DNA of 64,000 bases, taken from assembly GCF_018614615.1 (NCBI RefSeq), contig NZ_JAGGOK010000050.1, positions 1 to 64,000 of the forward strand, read 5' to 3'. The translations under genes and the position numbers were made by a program. This DNA comes from Streptomyces sp. ISL-100. GTDB lineage: Bacteria > Actinomycetota > Actinomycetes > Streptomycetales > Streptomycetaceae. Under the pieces are notes generated by a model. It ran no database searches, was not told the origin of the DNA, and was given only the letters and a program-made list of their open reading frames with translations. Below are positions 17,821 through 26,329 of the stretch, piece by piece. Numbering within the stretch: the first letter of the stretch is position 1; every line of letters starts with the position of its first letter.

Positions 17821-20118
17821 TCAGTTCCTTCCGGCGGAGATGGTCGTGGCGGGCGCACCGTCCCGCTTGCGCTGTTCCTGGAGCTGCTGGCGCAGGAGTT
17901 CCAGGCTGCGGACGACCGCGCCCACCTCGTCGTGGTGGCGCGGGTAGAGAACAGTGCGGCGGTCCCCGTCGGCGAGTGCCTCGGACTGCCGGGCGAGCTC
18001 GCGCAGCGGCCGTACGACGACGATGTGCAGCCAGCCCAGGCAGGCGGCGGCCGCGGTGATACCGAGCAGCCCGGCCAGGACCGTGCGGTTCTGGAGGCTG
18101 TACTCGGGGATGGCCAGGCCGGAGGCGGGCTGCCAGCTGACGACGGTCCAGCCGAGCGACTTGGCAGCGCCGCCGCCGACGAACGGCGCGGCCGCCGCGA
18201 GCTGTACGCCGTCGCCGTCGCGGTAGAGGACACCGCTGGCGCGGGCGCTCATGCCGACCTTCTGGTTGGTGCCCGCGACGAAGGATTCGAGCCGTTCGTC
18301 GGGGAGCTTCTCGAAGGCCCGGTAGCCGGTGTTGCCGCCGATGATCTGCCACTTGGCGTCGACGACCCGGACCTGGCCGAGGCCGGGGCGCTTGAGCAGC
18401 GAGTTGATGAAGTCGATACGGAACTCGCCGACCACGCGCGCTCCGTCACGGCCCGGGATCTCGGCCTGTCCGGCGATGACCGGTTCCTTGCCCGACTCGT
18501 TGAGGAGGATGAGCTGCTGTTCGGTGGTGGAGAGTTTGCCGGACTCCTGCTGCGGCTCTCCGCCGGCGCTGGTGATGACCTTGCCGTCGGCGGACAGGAC
18601 GTACAGCGACTCGTAGCGAAGATGCTCGGTGCGGGTGCGCTCCAGGACCTTGTTCATGTCGTCGGGCGAGGTGCGGTCACCGATGAGGGAAGCGACCGAC
18701 ACGAGGTCGGCGTGGCCCTCGTTGAGCGCCCGCCGGACCCGGTCGGTCAGCGTCTCGGTGCGTTCGCGCTGGTCGTTGACCATCTGCTCGGGTACGACGA
18801 CGGTGGAGTCGGCGCGGTTGAGCAGCAGCAGCATCGGGGCGGACCAGGCGAGCAGCAGCACGCCGCAGACGGCTATGAGCCCGCGGCTGCCGAACCGGCC
18901 GCGCCTGCCGGGGCCTTCGGCGGCGGTGCTGTCCACCGGTGCGCCGATGAGCTGGCGGCGTACGCGCTCCAGGGCGTGTCCGATCCGGGCGGCCTCGCCG
19001 TGCGACGGCGTGTTCACCGGCCGGGTCAGGTCGCCGCGGGTGAGGCGCCTGCTCTCCAGGAAGAGCCGGATCAGGGGGCGTTGGACCGTACCGAGGAGCA
19101 GCGCCACGGCCAGTGCGCCGATGACGAGGAGGGAGCCGGCGGCGAGCAGGCCGAACAGCGGTCCGGCGGAACGGGTGGGGTCCTCGGCCACCTCGACCAT
19201 GGCGACCACGGTGAGGCCGAGGCTGGTGGCGACGGTGCTCTCACCGGCCTCGGGGCCGGCGAGCGTCGCGTACCCGGCGACGGCGCGGTCGCCCTGGGAC
19301 TCGGTGCCGTACAGGCTGCCGCTGACGCCGAGGAAGCCGCCGGAGCCGGGCTCCTTGGACTTGAGGGGGTGCTGGGTCGCCTTGATGGCGGCGGTCTTCG
19401 CGAAGGCCTTGAGCTCCTTCTCGGACCGCTTCACGACGCCACGCTGGAACTCGCTCTGGGCCTGCTCGGGTTCCTCGATGCCGTCACTGCTGAGGATGCG
19501 GCCCTCGCTGTCGACGACGGCGATCGCGCGGAACTGGCCGAGTGCGATGCCGGGGAAGCGGAGGCTGTTGGAGGCGATCAGCAGCTGCTGGGGGCGCCCC
19601 TCCCAGGACAACAGGGCGAAGGAGAGCAAACGGGTCTCGCCGTTCTGCAGCCGCACCATGCGGGGGCTGAGGCCGTTCTCCTCGCGGAGCTTGGTGGTGT
19701 CGACCGCCGTGACCGGGACGTTCTCGCCGCGGGCGGCGAGCAGCTTGCCGGACTTGATCTCCAGTACGGCCGTGCCCGTCCACTTCTGGTAGACGCTGCC
19801 GATCTTGTCGAGTGCGGCGTCGGGCGAGACCGGGTCCGAGGCGTTGAAGAGGCCGGCGGTCCGGTTGAGGTCGGTGACGCTCTCGTCGATGGAGGCGCGC
19901 AGCGCGACCGCGCCGTCCTCGGCGAAGTGCTTCTGGGACGTCAGCACGGCCTTGGGCACGAGGTCCTGGTCGGCTTTGCCGAGGCCCAGGGCAGTGATCC
20001 CCGCCAAGGTGAGCAGCAGGGCCGAGAGGGCCGCGATGGGTGGGCGGATGCCACCCAGGAGCGACATGTCGGCGCGGCGACGGACCTTGTGCCGCCGCGT
20101 CGCGGGCGAAGCGGCCAT
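17821..20118 (-). CDS. Double extracytoplasmic sensor / HAMP membrane protein
   Basis: 765 aa with two repeated halves. Each has a membrane helix, an extracytoplasmic region (Cache-like, not proven), a second helix and a HAMP-like segment: helices at about 28-48, 325-350, 413-435 and 663-685; HAMP regions RPLIRLFLESRRLTRGDL and RPLRELARQSEALADGD. There is no kinase, cyclase or methyl-acceptor domain. It is the first gene of the capB-capC-P60 unit and is coupled to capB (5-nt spacing). I infer a role in controlling or scaffolding the polymer synthase. The inner duplication is unusual. Confidence 0.8.
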   Translation of the reverse strand: MAASPATRRHKVRRRADMSLLGGIRPPIAALSALLLTLAGITALGLGKADQDLVPKAVLTSQKHFAEDGAVALRASIDESVTDLNRTAGLFNASDPVSPDAALDKIGSVYQKWTGTAVLEIKSGKLLAARGENVPVTAVDTTKLREENGLSPRMVRLQNGETRLLSFALLSWEGRPQQLLIASNSLRFPGIALGQFRAIAVVDSEGRILSSDGIEEPEQAQSEFQRGVVKRSEKELKAFAKTAAIKATQHPLKSKEPGSGGFLGVSGSLYGTESQGDRAVAGYATLAGPEAGESTVATSLGLTVVAMVEVAEDPTRSAGPLFGLLAAGSLLVIGALAVALLLGTVQRPLIRLFLESRRLTRGDLTRPVNTPSHGEAARIGHALERVRRQLIGAPVDSTAAEGPGRRGRFGSRGLIAVCGVLLLAWSAPMLLLLNRADSTVVVPEQMVNDQRERTETLTDRVRRALNEGHADLVSVASLIGDRTSPDDMNKVLERTRTEHLRYESLYVLSADGKVITSAGGEPQQESGKLSTTEQQLILLNESGKEPVIAGQAEIPGRDGARVVGEFRIDFINSLLKRPGLGQVRVVDAKWQIIGGNTGYRAFEKLPDERLESFVAGTNQKVGMSARASGVLYRDGDGVQLAAAAPFVGGGAAKSLGWTVVSWQPASGLAIPEYSLQNRTVLAGLLGITAAAACLGWLHIVVVRPLRELARQSEALADGDRRTVLYPRHHDEVGAVVRSLELLRQQLQEQRKRDGAPATTISAGRN

Positions 20119-20302
20119 GAGTGTTCACCTTCAGTTTCTGGGCAACAGCGGGTAAGGGCGTGCAGTGGGTCTGGGTCTGCCTGGCGTGACGCAGCGTCGG
20201 ATCGGGACGCCGCACAAGCCACCGGAGCGTCATGACTCGTGAGGGCCCACAAATGGTTGTACGAAAACCGCCCTGTGTGACGCGCGTTACGTCTGCGTTT
20301 CG

Positions 20303-21535
20303 TCAGCCCGGCAGGTCCTGGAGTGGCTTCAGGCCGTCCTTCGAGGCTCCCCGGTTGAGCATGGTTCCCTGCGTGCGCTCGAACGCGAGCCGGTAGCGGG
20401 CCCGCTCCTCGTCCGACAGGTCCTTGTCGTCGCGCAGGGCCTCGGCGACATTCAGGAGGCGGTGGTCCTTCACCCCGGGCGTCTCCCCGCCGCCGTCCGG
20501 GTCCTTGCCCGCCTCGGCTGCCTCCGCCGTCTCACCCGGGTCCGGCGGAATGGTGACGAGCGTCGGCACGTAGCGCGCCTGCACGTCCCAGCCGCCGTCC
20601 TTCTTCCGGAACTCGAACCAGCCGATGATGCCTTCCTCGGTGAGACCGGTGGGCACGTCGTGGCGGGCCAGCTGGTTGCCGAGGCCGTACGCGACCCAGG
20701 TGCCGTCGATCTTCTCCATCGGCTGCACCACATGGGCGTGGTGTCCGATCACCAGGTCGATGCCGGTGTCCTCGGCGAGTCTGCGGGCCAGCTTGAGCTG
20801 GGGGGTGCCCGGCTCCGGGTGGTGCTCACGGCCCCAGTGGATGCTCAGGATCACCACCTCGGCTCCGGCTGTGCGGGCGGCCTTCTCCGCTGCGGCGATG
20901 TCGTCGAAGGAGGTCTTGTTGGCGAGCCACGGCTTGTCCGCGGGTACTTCGCGGCCGTTGAAGCCGAGGGTGTACGAGAGCTGCGCGACCTTGACGCCCT
21001 TGACGTCGAGGATCAGCGGCTTCTCGCTCTCCGCGCGGTTGCGGGCGGAACCGGTGTGCTTGAGGCCGGCCGCGTCGAGCGCGTCCAGCGTGCGCCGCAC
21101 TCCGGCCGGGCCGTGGTCGAGGCTGTGGTTCGACGCGGTCGAGCAGGTGTCGTAACCGACGTTCTTGATCGTGGTGGTGATCTGCGGCGGAATGAGGAAG
21201 TCCGGGAAGCTCTGGAACGGCCCTTCCGGCTTGCCCACGACCGGTTCGAAGTGGCAGATCCCCAGGTCGGCCTTGCTGATGACGGGCTTGATGCCGGCCA
21301 TCGTCCGGTCGAAGTCGATGCCCTTTCCGCCCGCGTCCTTGGCGTCCTTGCGTGCCTGGTCCGTCAGCTGCGGGTGGATCAGGATGTCGCCCGCCGCGGC
21401 GACGGTGAACGCCGGAGGGCCGCTCACCTCGGCGTCGTCGTCCGTGTCCAGGAGACCGCAACCTGCCGCTGTGGCCGCCAGAAGGGCAAGGGCGACAGCG
21501 CGGGGTATGCCGGGCAAGTGGGGATGTCTCGTCAC
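20303..21535 (-). CDS. capA: CapA/PgsA family poly-gamma-glutamate lipoprotein
   Basis: 410 aa, GTG start. A signal peptide ends in a lipobox (ATAAGC). The CapA metallophosphatase-like domain shows AAAGDILIH, FEPVVGKPEG, NVGYDTCSTASNHSLDHG, HWGREHHPEP and VIGHHAHVVQP. CapA is required for export or assembly of poly-gamma-glutamate in Bacillus. It lies upstream of the HAMP-capB-capC-P60 unit on the same strand (184-bp gap, possibly its own promoter). Its start lies only 20 bp from that of the divergent gene at 21556. Confidence 0.9.
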   Translation of the reverse strand: MTRHPHLPGIPRAVALALLAATAAGCGLLDTDDDAEVSGPPAFTVAAAGDILIHPQLTDQARKDAKDAGGKGIDFDRTMAGIKPVISKADLGICHFEPVVGKPEGPFQSFPDFLIPPQITTTIKNVGYDTCSTASNHSLDHGPAGVRRTLDALDAAGLKHTGSARNRAESEKPLILDVKGVKVAQLSYTLGFNGREVPADKPWLANKTSFDDIAAAEKAARTAGAEVVILSIHWGREHHPEPGTPQLKLARRLAEDTGIDLVIGHHAHVVQPMEKIDGTWVAYGLGNQLARHDVPTGLTEEGIIGWFEFRKKDGGWDVQARYVPTLVTIPPDPGETAEAAEAGKDPDGGGETPGVKDHRLLNVAEALRDDKDLSDEERARYRLAFERTQGTMLNRGASKDGLKPLQDLPG

Positions 21536-21555
21536 GATGGTATTTTCACCGCCCT

Positions 21556-22512
21556 ATGACACGGATCCCGACCATGAAGCTAACGATTTTGGTAACTCTG
21601 CTGGTCACGGTGGTGGCTGTGGCGGTTGTCACCATGAACTCTTCCTCACAAAAGGGCGATTCAGGCGTAGGCGAGAATGCGCCTAACCCCTCCCGTAACG
21701 GGATTGATCTGGAGCGCCGGATCAACGCTTTCGCCACCGAGATGGTCGCGGACTCCGGTTACCGCCCGCCCAGCCGCGTGGAGCGCCGCACCGTCGCCGA
21801 GGGCGTCGGGCTCCTCGTCGACGGGCGGCGCGCGGAGGCGGGCCGGAAGCTCGCCGAAGTCGATTTCGGGGTCCGTACGCTCACGGACAGGGCCACCGGG
21901 CGGCGGTACGCCGAGGTGGCCGACGCGGCCGGGGAGGCCAATCGCGGCTGGGGCCGGGTGTACGTCGGGCTCGGCGCCCCCGTCCGCTGGTCGGTGCAGG
22001 TTCCGCACCCCGTGGCCGACGCCGACAGCGAGCGGCTCGGGTCCGCCGTACTGACCGGGCAGCCCGGGGGCGTACTGGTGGTCGCGGGCGCGCACCGGAG
22101 GGCGGGCCGGGGTGACGCGGCCGATGTCGCGCACCGGCGCGACACGGTCTTCCACGCGGTGTGCGACGAGCTCACGGAGCGCCGGCTGCCGGGTGTGCAG
22201 CTGCACGGCTTCGCGGACAGCACCGAACCGGACTACGACGTGATCGTGTCCACGGGCAGGGACAGGAGCACCGAAGCACGCGAGAGCGGCCGCCGGCTGG
22301 CGCGGGCGCTGGGGGGCCGGGACTTCGAGGTGTGCCGGGCGTGGGCGCGCACGTGCGTGCTCGAAGGCCGGGAGAACAAACAGGGCCGGGCCGCGGCCGA
22401 ACTCGACGTGCCGTTCCTGCATGTCGAGTTCAGCCACTCGGTACGCTCCGACGCGGCGCGGGCCGGGCGAGCGGTGGCGGCGGTGCGGAGCGCCGTGGCG
22501 GCCTGGACGTAG
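21556..22512 (+). CDS. Exported protein, possible metallohydrolase
   Basis: 318 aa (or start at the ATG 21574). One N-terminal signal/anchor helix (LTILVTLLVTVVAVAVVTM) then a soluble domain. Not firmly recognised. His/Glu-bearing motifs VPHPVADADSERL, VVAGAHRRAG, GVQLHGFADS and FLHVEFSHSVRSD are spaced like the zinc ligands and catalytic Glu of amidase or N-formylglutamate/poly-gamma-glutamate hydrolase folds. It is divergent from capA, so a polymer-related hydrolase is attractive but unproven. The two start codons lie 20 bp apart with no clear ribosome site on either side, suggesting a leaderless mRNA or a mis-set start. Confidence 0.75.
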   Translation: MTRIPTMKLTILVTLLVTVVAVAVVTMNSSSQKGDSGVGENAPNPSRNGIDLERRINAFATEMVADSGYRPPSRVERRTVAEGVGLLVDGRRAEAGRKLAEVDFGVRTLTDRATGRRYAEVADAAGEANRGWGRVYVGLGAPVRWSVQVPHPVADADSERLGSAVLTGQPGGVLVVAGAHRRAGRGDAADVAHRRDTVFHAVCDELTERRLPGVQLHGFADSTEPDYDVIVSTGRDRSTEARESGRRLARALGGRDFEVCRAWARTCVLEGRENKQGRAAAELDVPFLHVEFSHSVRSDAARAGRAVAAVRSAVAAWT

Positions 22513-22561
22513 GCGCCTGCGGCGGGCTTCTTCCCCACCCCGCCGCTTCCCGCTGTGACAC

Positions 22562-22612
22562 CTTGCGGCTCCGCCGCGTGGGGGGGCAAGCCCCAGTAGG
22601 GCCCGCCGCAAG
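22562..22612. terminator. Nested hairpin between convergent genes
   Basis: Outer arms CTTGCGGC/GCCGCAAG enclose a GGGG-CAAG-CCCC hairpin (22583-22594). It lies between the exported protein (ends 22512) and the solute-binding protein gene (ends 22621). Confidence 0.6.
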
Positions 22613-22620
22613 CGTCCGCC

Positions 22621-23886
22621 CTACTCCTGACCCCCGCCCGGTGGCGCCGCGCACACCGACGGGACCCGGGGCGTGCCCAGTTCGCGGTGGCGGGCGGTCT
22701 CGTCGTCCAGCTGCCGCAGCAGGCCCGTCAGGAGCTCCGCGTCCTGCGGCGCCGCCAGGAACTCCAGCACCGCCCGGTAGAACGCGCCCCGCACCCCCGC
22801 CGGCATCACGTCCGACGCGTCCGCGCACAGCCGCTCCGCCCCCGTCAGCGTCTCGTTCACCGCCCGGTTCGCCCAGGCGTCGCCGTACGAGCCGACGGAC
22901 ACCGGGAAGAACGGCCGGTTGCTCTCCGGCACCGCCCGCGCCCATGTGGCCCGCGCTTCGTCGCCGGTGAGGAAGGTGATGAGGGCCCGCGCGCCCTCCG
23001 TGTCCCTGAACATCGCCGCCATGTCACCCGCCACCTCGTACGCGCCCCGGTTGTTGTCGAGCTCCGCGACGGCCTCCGTGGTCGGGGCGTACGCGACGTC
23101 CTTGCCGTACAGCCGCCGGACGAAACTGCCCTGGTGCTCGCGCCCGCACCCGCCACCGGTCCGCTTCAGCAGCCCCTTGCCGTCGTTGCCCTCGAAGTCG
23201 TTGCGCAGAGCGGCGTCGGCCCGCGGTCCGATCAGCCGGCCCCACGTCTTCCAGGCGTCGCGGACTTCCTTGCTGCCCCAGGCCAGTTCGCCGGTCGCCC
23301 ACTGTTCGTACACCGCCGGGCCCGATTTCTGGAGCAGGATGTCCTCGATCCAGTCGCTGCCCGGCCATCCCGTCGTCGCGCCGGAGCCCACGCCGATGCA
23401 CCAGTTGCCCTGCTGGGCGGGGCGGCCCGGGTAGTGCCAGACGACGCTCTTGAGGTCGACTTTTATGGGCGTCCAGTACGTGTTCTTGCGGCCCCCGATG
23501 GTGAGTTCGGGAGCCCACGGCTCCGGGGAGCGCTCGCGGACCTGCTCGGGAAGCGGTACGAGCACCCGGTTGTGCGCGTATTCGGTGAGCTCCCCGAGGC
23601 TGTTCAGTACGGCGATGTCGGGCGGCGATCCGGCCTGCATCTGCGCGAGGAGCGTCTCGCGCAATGACGTCGTGCCCTGGTAGTCGACCTCGATCCCGTA
23701 CTTCCCCGTGAACTGCTCCAGCACCGTCTCGAAGCTCTCCGCCTCGTCGCCGGTCCAGGGACCGAGCACGCTCACGGTCGGGGGTGGGTCCTTGGTGCAG
23801 GCCGCCGAGGTCAGGGCGAGCCCGGCGAAGAGGCAGAGGGCGAGCAGCAGTCGCAGGGCCCGCGGGGGGCGAAGGGAGCGGGTCAT
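22621..23886 (-). CDS. Solute-binding lipoprotein (extracellular solute-binding protein family)
   Basis: About 421 aa from the ATG at 23886, which overlaps the upstream gene's stop (ATGA). Signal peptide with lipobox LTSAAC, then a type-2 ABC-style binding fold (SVLGPWTGDEAESFETVLEQF; GSPPDIAVLNSLGEL). No ABC permease or ATPase is encoded nearby. Instead it ends an operon with a four-helix membrane protein, a vWA protein, a PknG-like kinase and a protease. By analogy with mycobacterial GlnH, it probably reports an extracellular ligand to the membrane protein rather than feeding a transporter. Ligand unknown; the fold suggests sugar-type rather than amino-acid-type binding. Confidence 0.85.
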   Translation of the reverse strand: MTRSLRPPRALRLLLALCLFAGLALTSAACTKDPPPTVSVLGPWTGDEAESFETVLEQFTGKYGIEVDYQGTTSLRETLLAQMQAGSPPDIAVLNSLGELTEYAHNRVLVPLPEQVRERSPEPWAPELTIGGRKNTYWTPIKVDLKSVVWHYPGRPAQQGNWCIGVGSGATTGWPGSDWIEDILLQKSGPAVYEQWATGELAWGSKEVRDAWKTWGRLIGPRADAALRNDFEGNDGKGLLKRTGGGCGREHQGSFVRRLYGKDVAYAPTTEAVAELDNNRGAYEVAGDMAAMFRDTEGARALITFLTGDEARATWARAVPESNRPFFPVSVGSYGDAWANRAVNETLTGAERLCADASDVMPAGVRGAFYRAVLEFLAAPQDAELLTGLLRQLDDETARHRELGTPRVPSVCAAPPGGGQE

Positions 23887-24929
23887 CGGTAGCCTCCCGT
23901 GCGGCGCCGGGGCACGGCGTACTCGACGAGCAGCGACTGGAGCGTCCACAGGACGACGCCCGCCATGAGCGCGGTCCCGAGCGGAATGAACACCGTGCCT
24001 CCGGACCACGCCTCGGTGTTCCCCTCCCGTAAAGCCTCGTCCATGTCGGCCTCGGCGTCGGTGATGACGGTGGCCGCCACCGGTCTGCCGGAAGGGCCGG
24101 CCGGTGTCAGCCCGTCGGCCGCGTGCTGTACGAGCGTCTGACTCGCGTGTGCCTGCCACGTCCCGAACGCGAGCACCGGAACGGCCGCCAGCAGCAGCGT
24201 CACCGCCGCCAGCGGAATGCTCAGCCGCAGCCGGACGCGCTGCCGCAGGAACACCTGGGTGCCCACCAGCCGTACGCCGAGCAGCGCACACGCCGTGACT
24301 GCCACCGGCCACGCCAGCAGCGGCGCGGCTCCCCAGTCCTCCTGGCGGTCCAGCGCCGCGCTCTGCCGGGCCTGGAGCGCGGCGATCCGGTCGAGGATGC
24401 CGGACTTGCGGGCGTACATCATCCGCTCCGCGTACGAGAGGTTGGCGTGGCTCAGCTTCGGCTGCTTCGACTGGGTCCACGCCCCGTCAATGCGCAGGGC
24501 GTAGCTGTCGACGAGCCCGGACGCGATGCGCAGGGTCTGCTGGTCCTCGCGGTTCAGGGCGCCCGTGGCGGCGGCCCGGGCGAGGCTGCTTTTCGCCTCG
24601 GCGACCTGGGTCCGGTACTCCTCGCCGCGCGCCAGGATGTCCGGCCACTTGTGGTTGCGGGCCCGGTAGTCCAGGTGCTCGCGTGCGGTGATGTGGGCCT
24701 CCTGGAGGGAGGTGTTGGCCCTGGCGAGTTCGACGACGGCGGGGCTGGTGCGGTCGCGGATCGACACGGAGTCGCGGTGGACTTCGTCGTACGCGCCGAA
24801 GAGCGCCGCGCCACCGACGGCGGTCAGCGCGAGCAGCCACGCGAGCTGGCGGCGCAGGTAGCCGACGGTGCTGACGCCGTCGGCTCCGGTGGCTGAACGC
24901 CAGAACCGGCGTGGCAGGTACGTCGTCAT
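23883..24929 (-). CDS. GlnX-like membrane sensor protein
   Basis: About 348 aa from the ATG at 24929, inside an ATGA overlap with the vWA gene. Membrane helices at about 25-45, 205-225, 240-260 and 315-335. The stretch between helices 1 and 2 is a long alpha-helical extracytoplasmic region (four-helix-bundle-like, as in bacterial sensors) with no catalytic motif. The size, topology and position between a PknG-like kinase operon and a binding lipoprotein resemble mycobacterial GlnX. The assignment is by architecture and context, not by a sequence signature. Confidence 0.7.
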   Translation of the reverse strand: MTTYLPRRFWRSATGADGVSTVGYLRRQLAWLLALTAVGGAALFGAYDEVHRDSVSIRDRTSPAVVELARANTSLQEAHITAREHLDYRARNHKWPDILARGEEYRTQVAEAKSSLARAAATGALNREDQQTLRIASGLVDSYALRIDGAWTQSKQPKLSHANLSYAERMMYARKSGILDRIAALQARQSAALDRQEDWGAAPLLAWPVAVTACALLGVRLVGTQVFLRQRVRLRLSIPLAAVTLLLAAVPVLAFGTWQAHASQTLVQHAADGLTPAGPSGRPVAATVITDAEADMDEALREGNTEAWSGGTVFIPLGTALMAGVVLWTLQSLLVEYAVPRRRTGGYR

Positions 24930-26329
24930 CGGCACTCGGGGTCCTGCGGCTCCTGGGGCTTCTGCTGCTTCTGCCGCGTGCGCTTTGTCTGCGGCGGCAG
25001 CATCGTGCTGTGGGCGCGCAGCACCATCGCCGAGTTGATGTCGAGCGGCCGGATGTCCGGGCGTATCTCCACTTCCCCGGCCGCCGCGTCGATGATCCGT
25101 ACGACGTCGCCGAGGCGCTGCAGCATGGGCTCGTTGCCCATCGCGTGGGCGCGGCGCACGGCCTCGCCCCAGGCCGCGCGGGCCCGTACCGGATCGCCGG
25201 CGCGCTGGGCGGCGCGGCCCTCTTCGAGGCCGCGGACGAGGGCGTCGTGATGGGCGTAGTGCGCCACCTTGGGGTCGTACGTGCTGTAGAGGTCGCGATG
25301 GCGCGTCCAGTGGACCAGGAGAGGGCGCGCGGGCGGTAACTGCGGCGCGATGCTGCCCTCATCGCCCTGTGGTTCCTGCGCCTCCCGGACCACCTTCAGG
25401 TCGGCCAGCCACAGCGCCCGGTCGACGGGCTCCTGCGGCGTACGGGAAGCGGCGACGCACACCAGGTACTCACGGGTCTCGTCGCCCCATGGAGGCGTAC
25501 GGAATTCCAGGCACCGGTCGCTGATCGTCACCCGGTCCGCCAGCAGGTCGCGGCGGGTGGGGTGGACCTGCTGGACGGTCAGCGGGGCGCTGCCGGGGCG
25601 GTGGGTGAGGCGCAGGCGCAGGCCGGTGAGGTGGCGGCCGGCCGACTCGGCGGTGACGGCGCGGAACTCGCCGGGCAGCGCGTCGAGGTCGCGCACGGCG
25701 TCGGCCTTGCCGTCGAGGCCGCCGGCGACCAACTGGAGCTCGTCGGGGTCCCAGTCCTCGCCGATGCCCAGCGCGTCGCAGGTGAACAACCCCCGGCAGG
25801 AAGCGACTTCGGCCGCGAGGGCGGCGCGCTGCTCGTGTTCGTTACGTCCGTCGCTGAGCAGCAGCGCGTGCCGGACGGCGGCGGTGGGGCGTGGCCCGAA
25901 CAGCTCGCGGGCGAGGGCCAGCCAGCTGCCGATGGCCGTGCCGCCGCTCGGTACGAGGCGGGCGATGGCGTCCTCGGCTTCCTTGCGGGTGGTGGCGTCG
26001 GCGCGTACGAGAGTCGTCGCCGACGGGCCGGAGCCCGTGGGGTAGACCAGCTCCGCCATGTGGCGTCCGGCGACGATCGCGAAGTACGTGCCGTCGGGCA
26101 GCGCGCGTACCGCTTCCGCCGCCGCGTCCTGGGCGGCCCACAGCTTCTCGCGCGGGTAGCCCATGGAGGCGGAGCAGTCGAGGAGCAGCACCTCCGCCCG
26201 GGAGGGGGGTGCCGGAGCCGCCGCCCCTTCCCGGGCCGCTGCCAGGTCCACCGTCACCGTCACCACGGCGCACATGCGCGTCCCGCCCTCGGCCCCGCGC
26301 TCCACCGAGACGTACGGCTGCTGGCTCAC
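24926..26329 (-). CDS. von Willebrand factor A (vWA) domain protein
   Basis: About 467 aa. The vWA metal-binding MIDAS motif DCSASMG sits at about residue 50-56. The C-terminal third is helical with an EVEIRPDIRPLDINSAMVLR block. I chose the GTG at 26329, which overlaps the kinase stop (GTGA) like the other junctions of this operon. An ATG at 26449 has a good AAGGAG site, but that sequence encodes HKEHTW in what looks like conserved kinase C-terminus, so the site may be fortuitous. Cytoplasmic, no signal. vWA proteins commonly scaffold complexes in bacterial conflict and signalling systems. Confidence 0.85.
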   Translation of the reverse strand: MSQQPYVSVERGAEGGTRMCAVVTVTVDLAAAREGAAAPAPPSRAEVLLLDCSASMGYPREKLWAAQDAAAEAVRALPDGTYFAIVAGRHMAELVYPTGSGPSATTLVRADATTRKEAEDAIARLVPSGGTAIGSWLALARELFGPRPTAAVRHALLLSDGRNEHEQRAALAAEVASCRGLFTCDALGIGEDWDPDELQLVAGGLDGKADAVRDLDALPGEFRAVTAESAGRHLTGLRLRLTHRPGSAPLTVQQVHPTRRDLLADRVTISDRCLEFRTPPWGDETREYLVCVAASRTPQEPVDRALWLADLKVVREAQEPQGDEGSIAPQLPPARPLLVHWTRHRDLYSTYDPKVAHYAHHDALVRGLEEGRAAQRAGDPVRARAAWGEAVRRAHAMGNEPMLQRLGDVVRIIDAAAGEVEIRPDIRPLDINSAMVLRAHSTMLPPQTKRTRQKQQKPQEPQDPECR

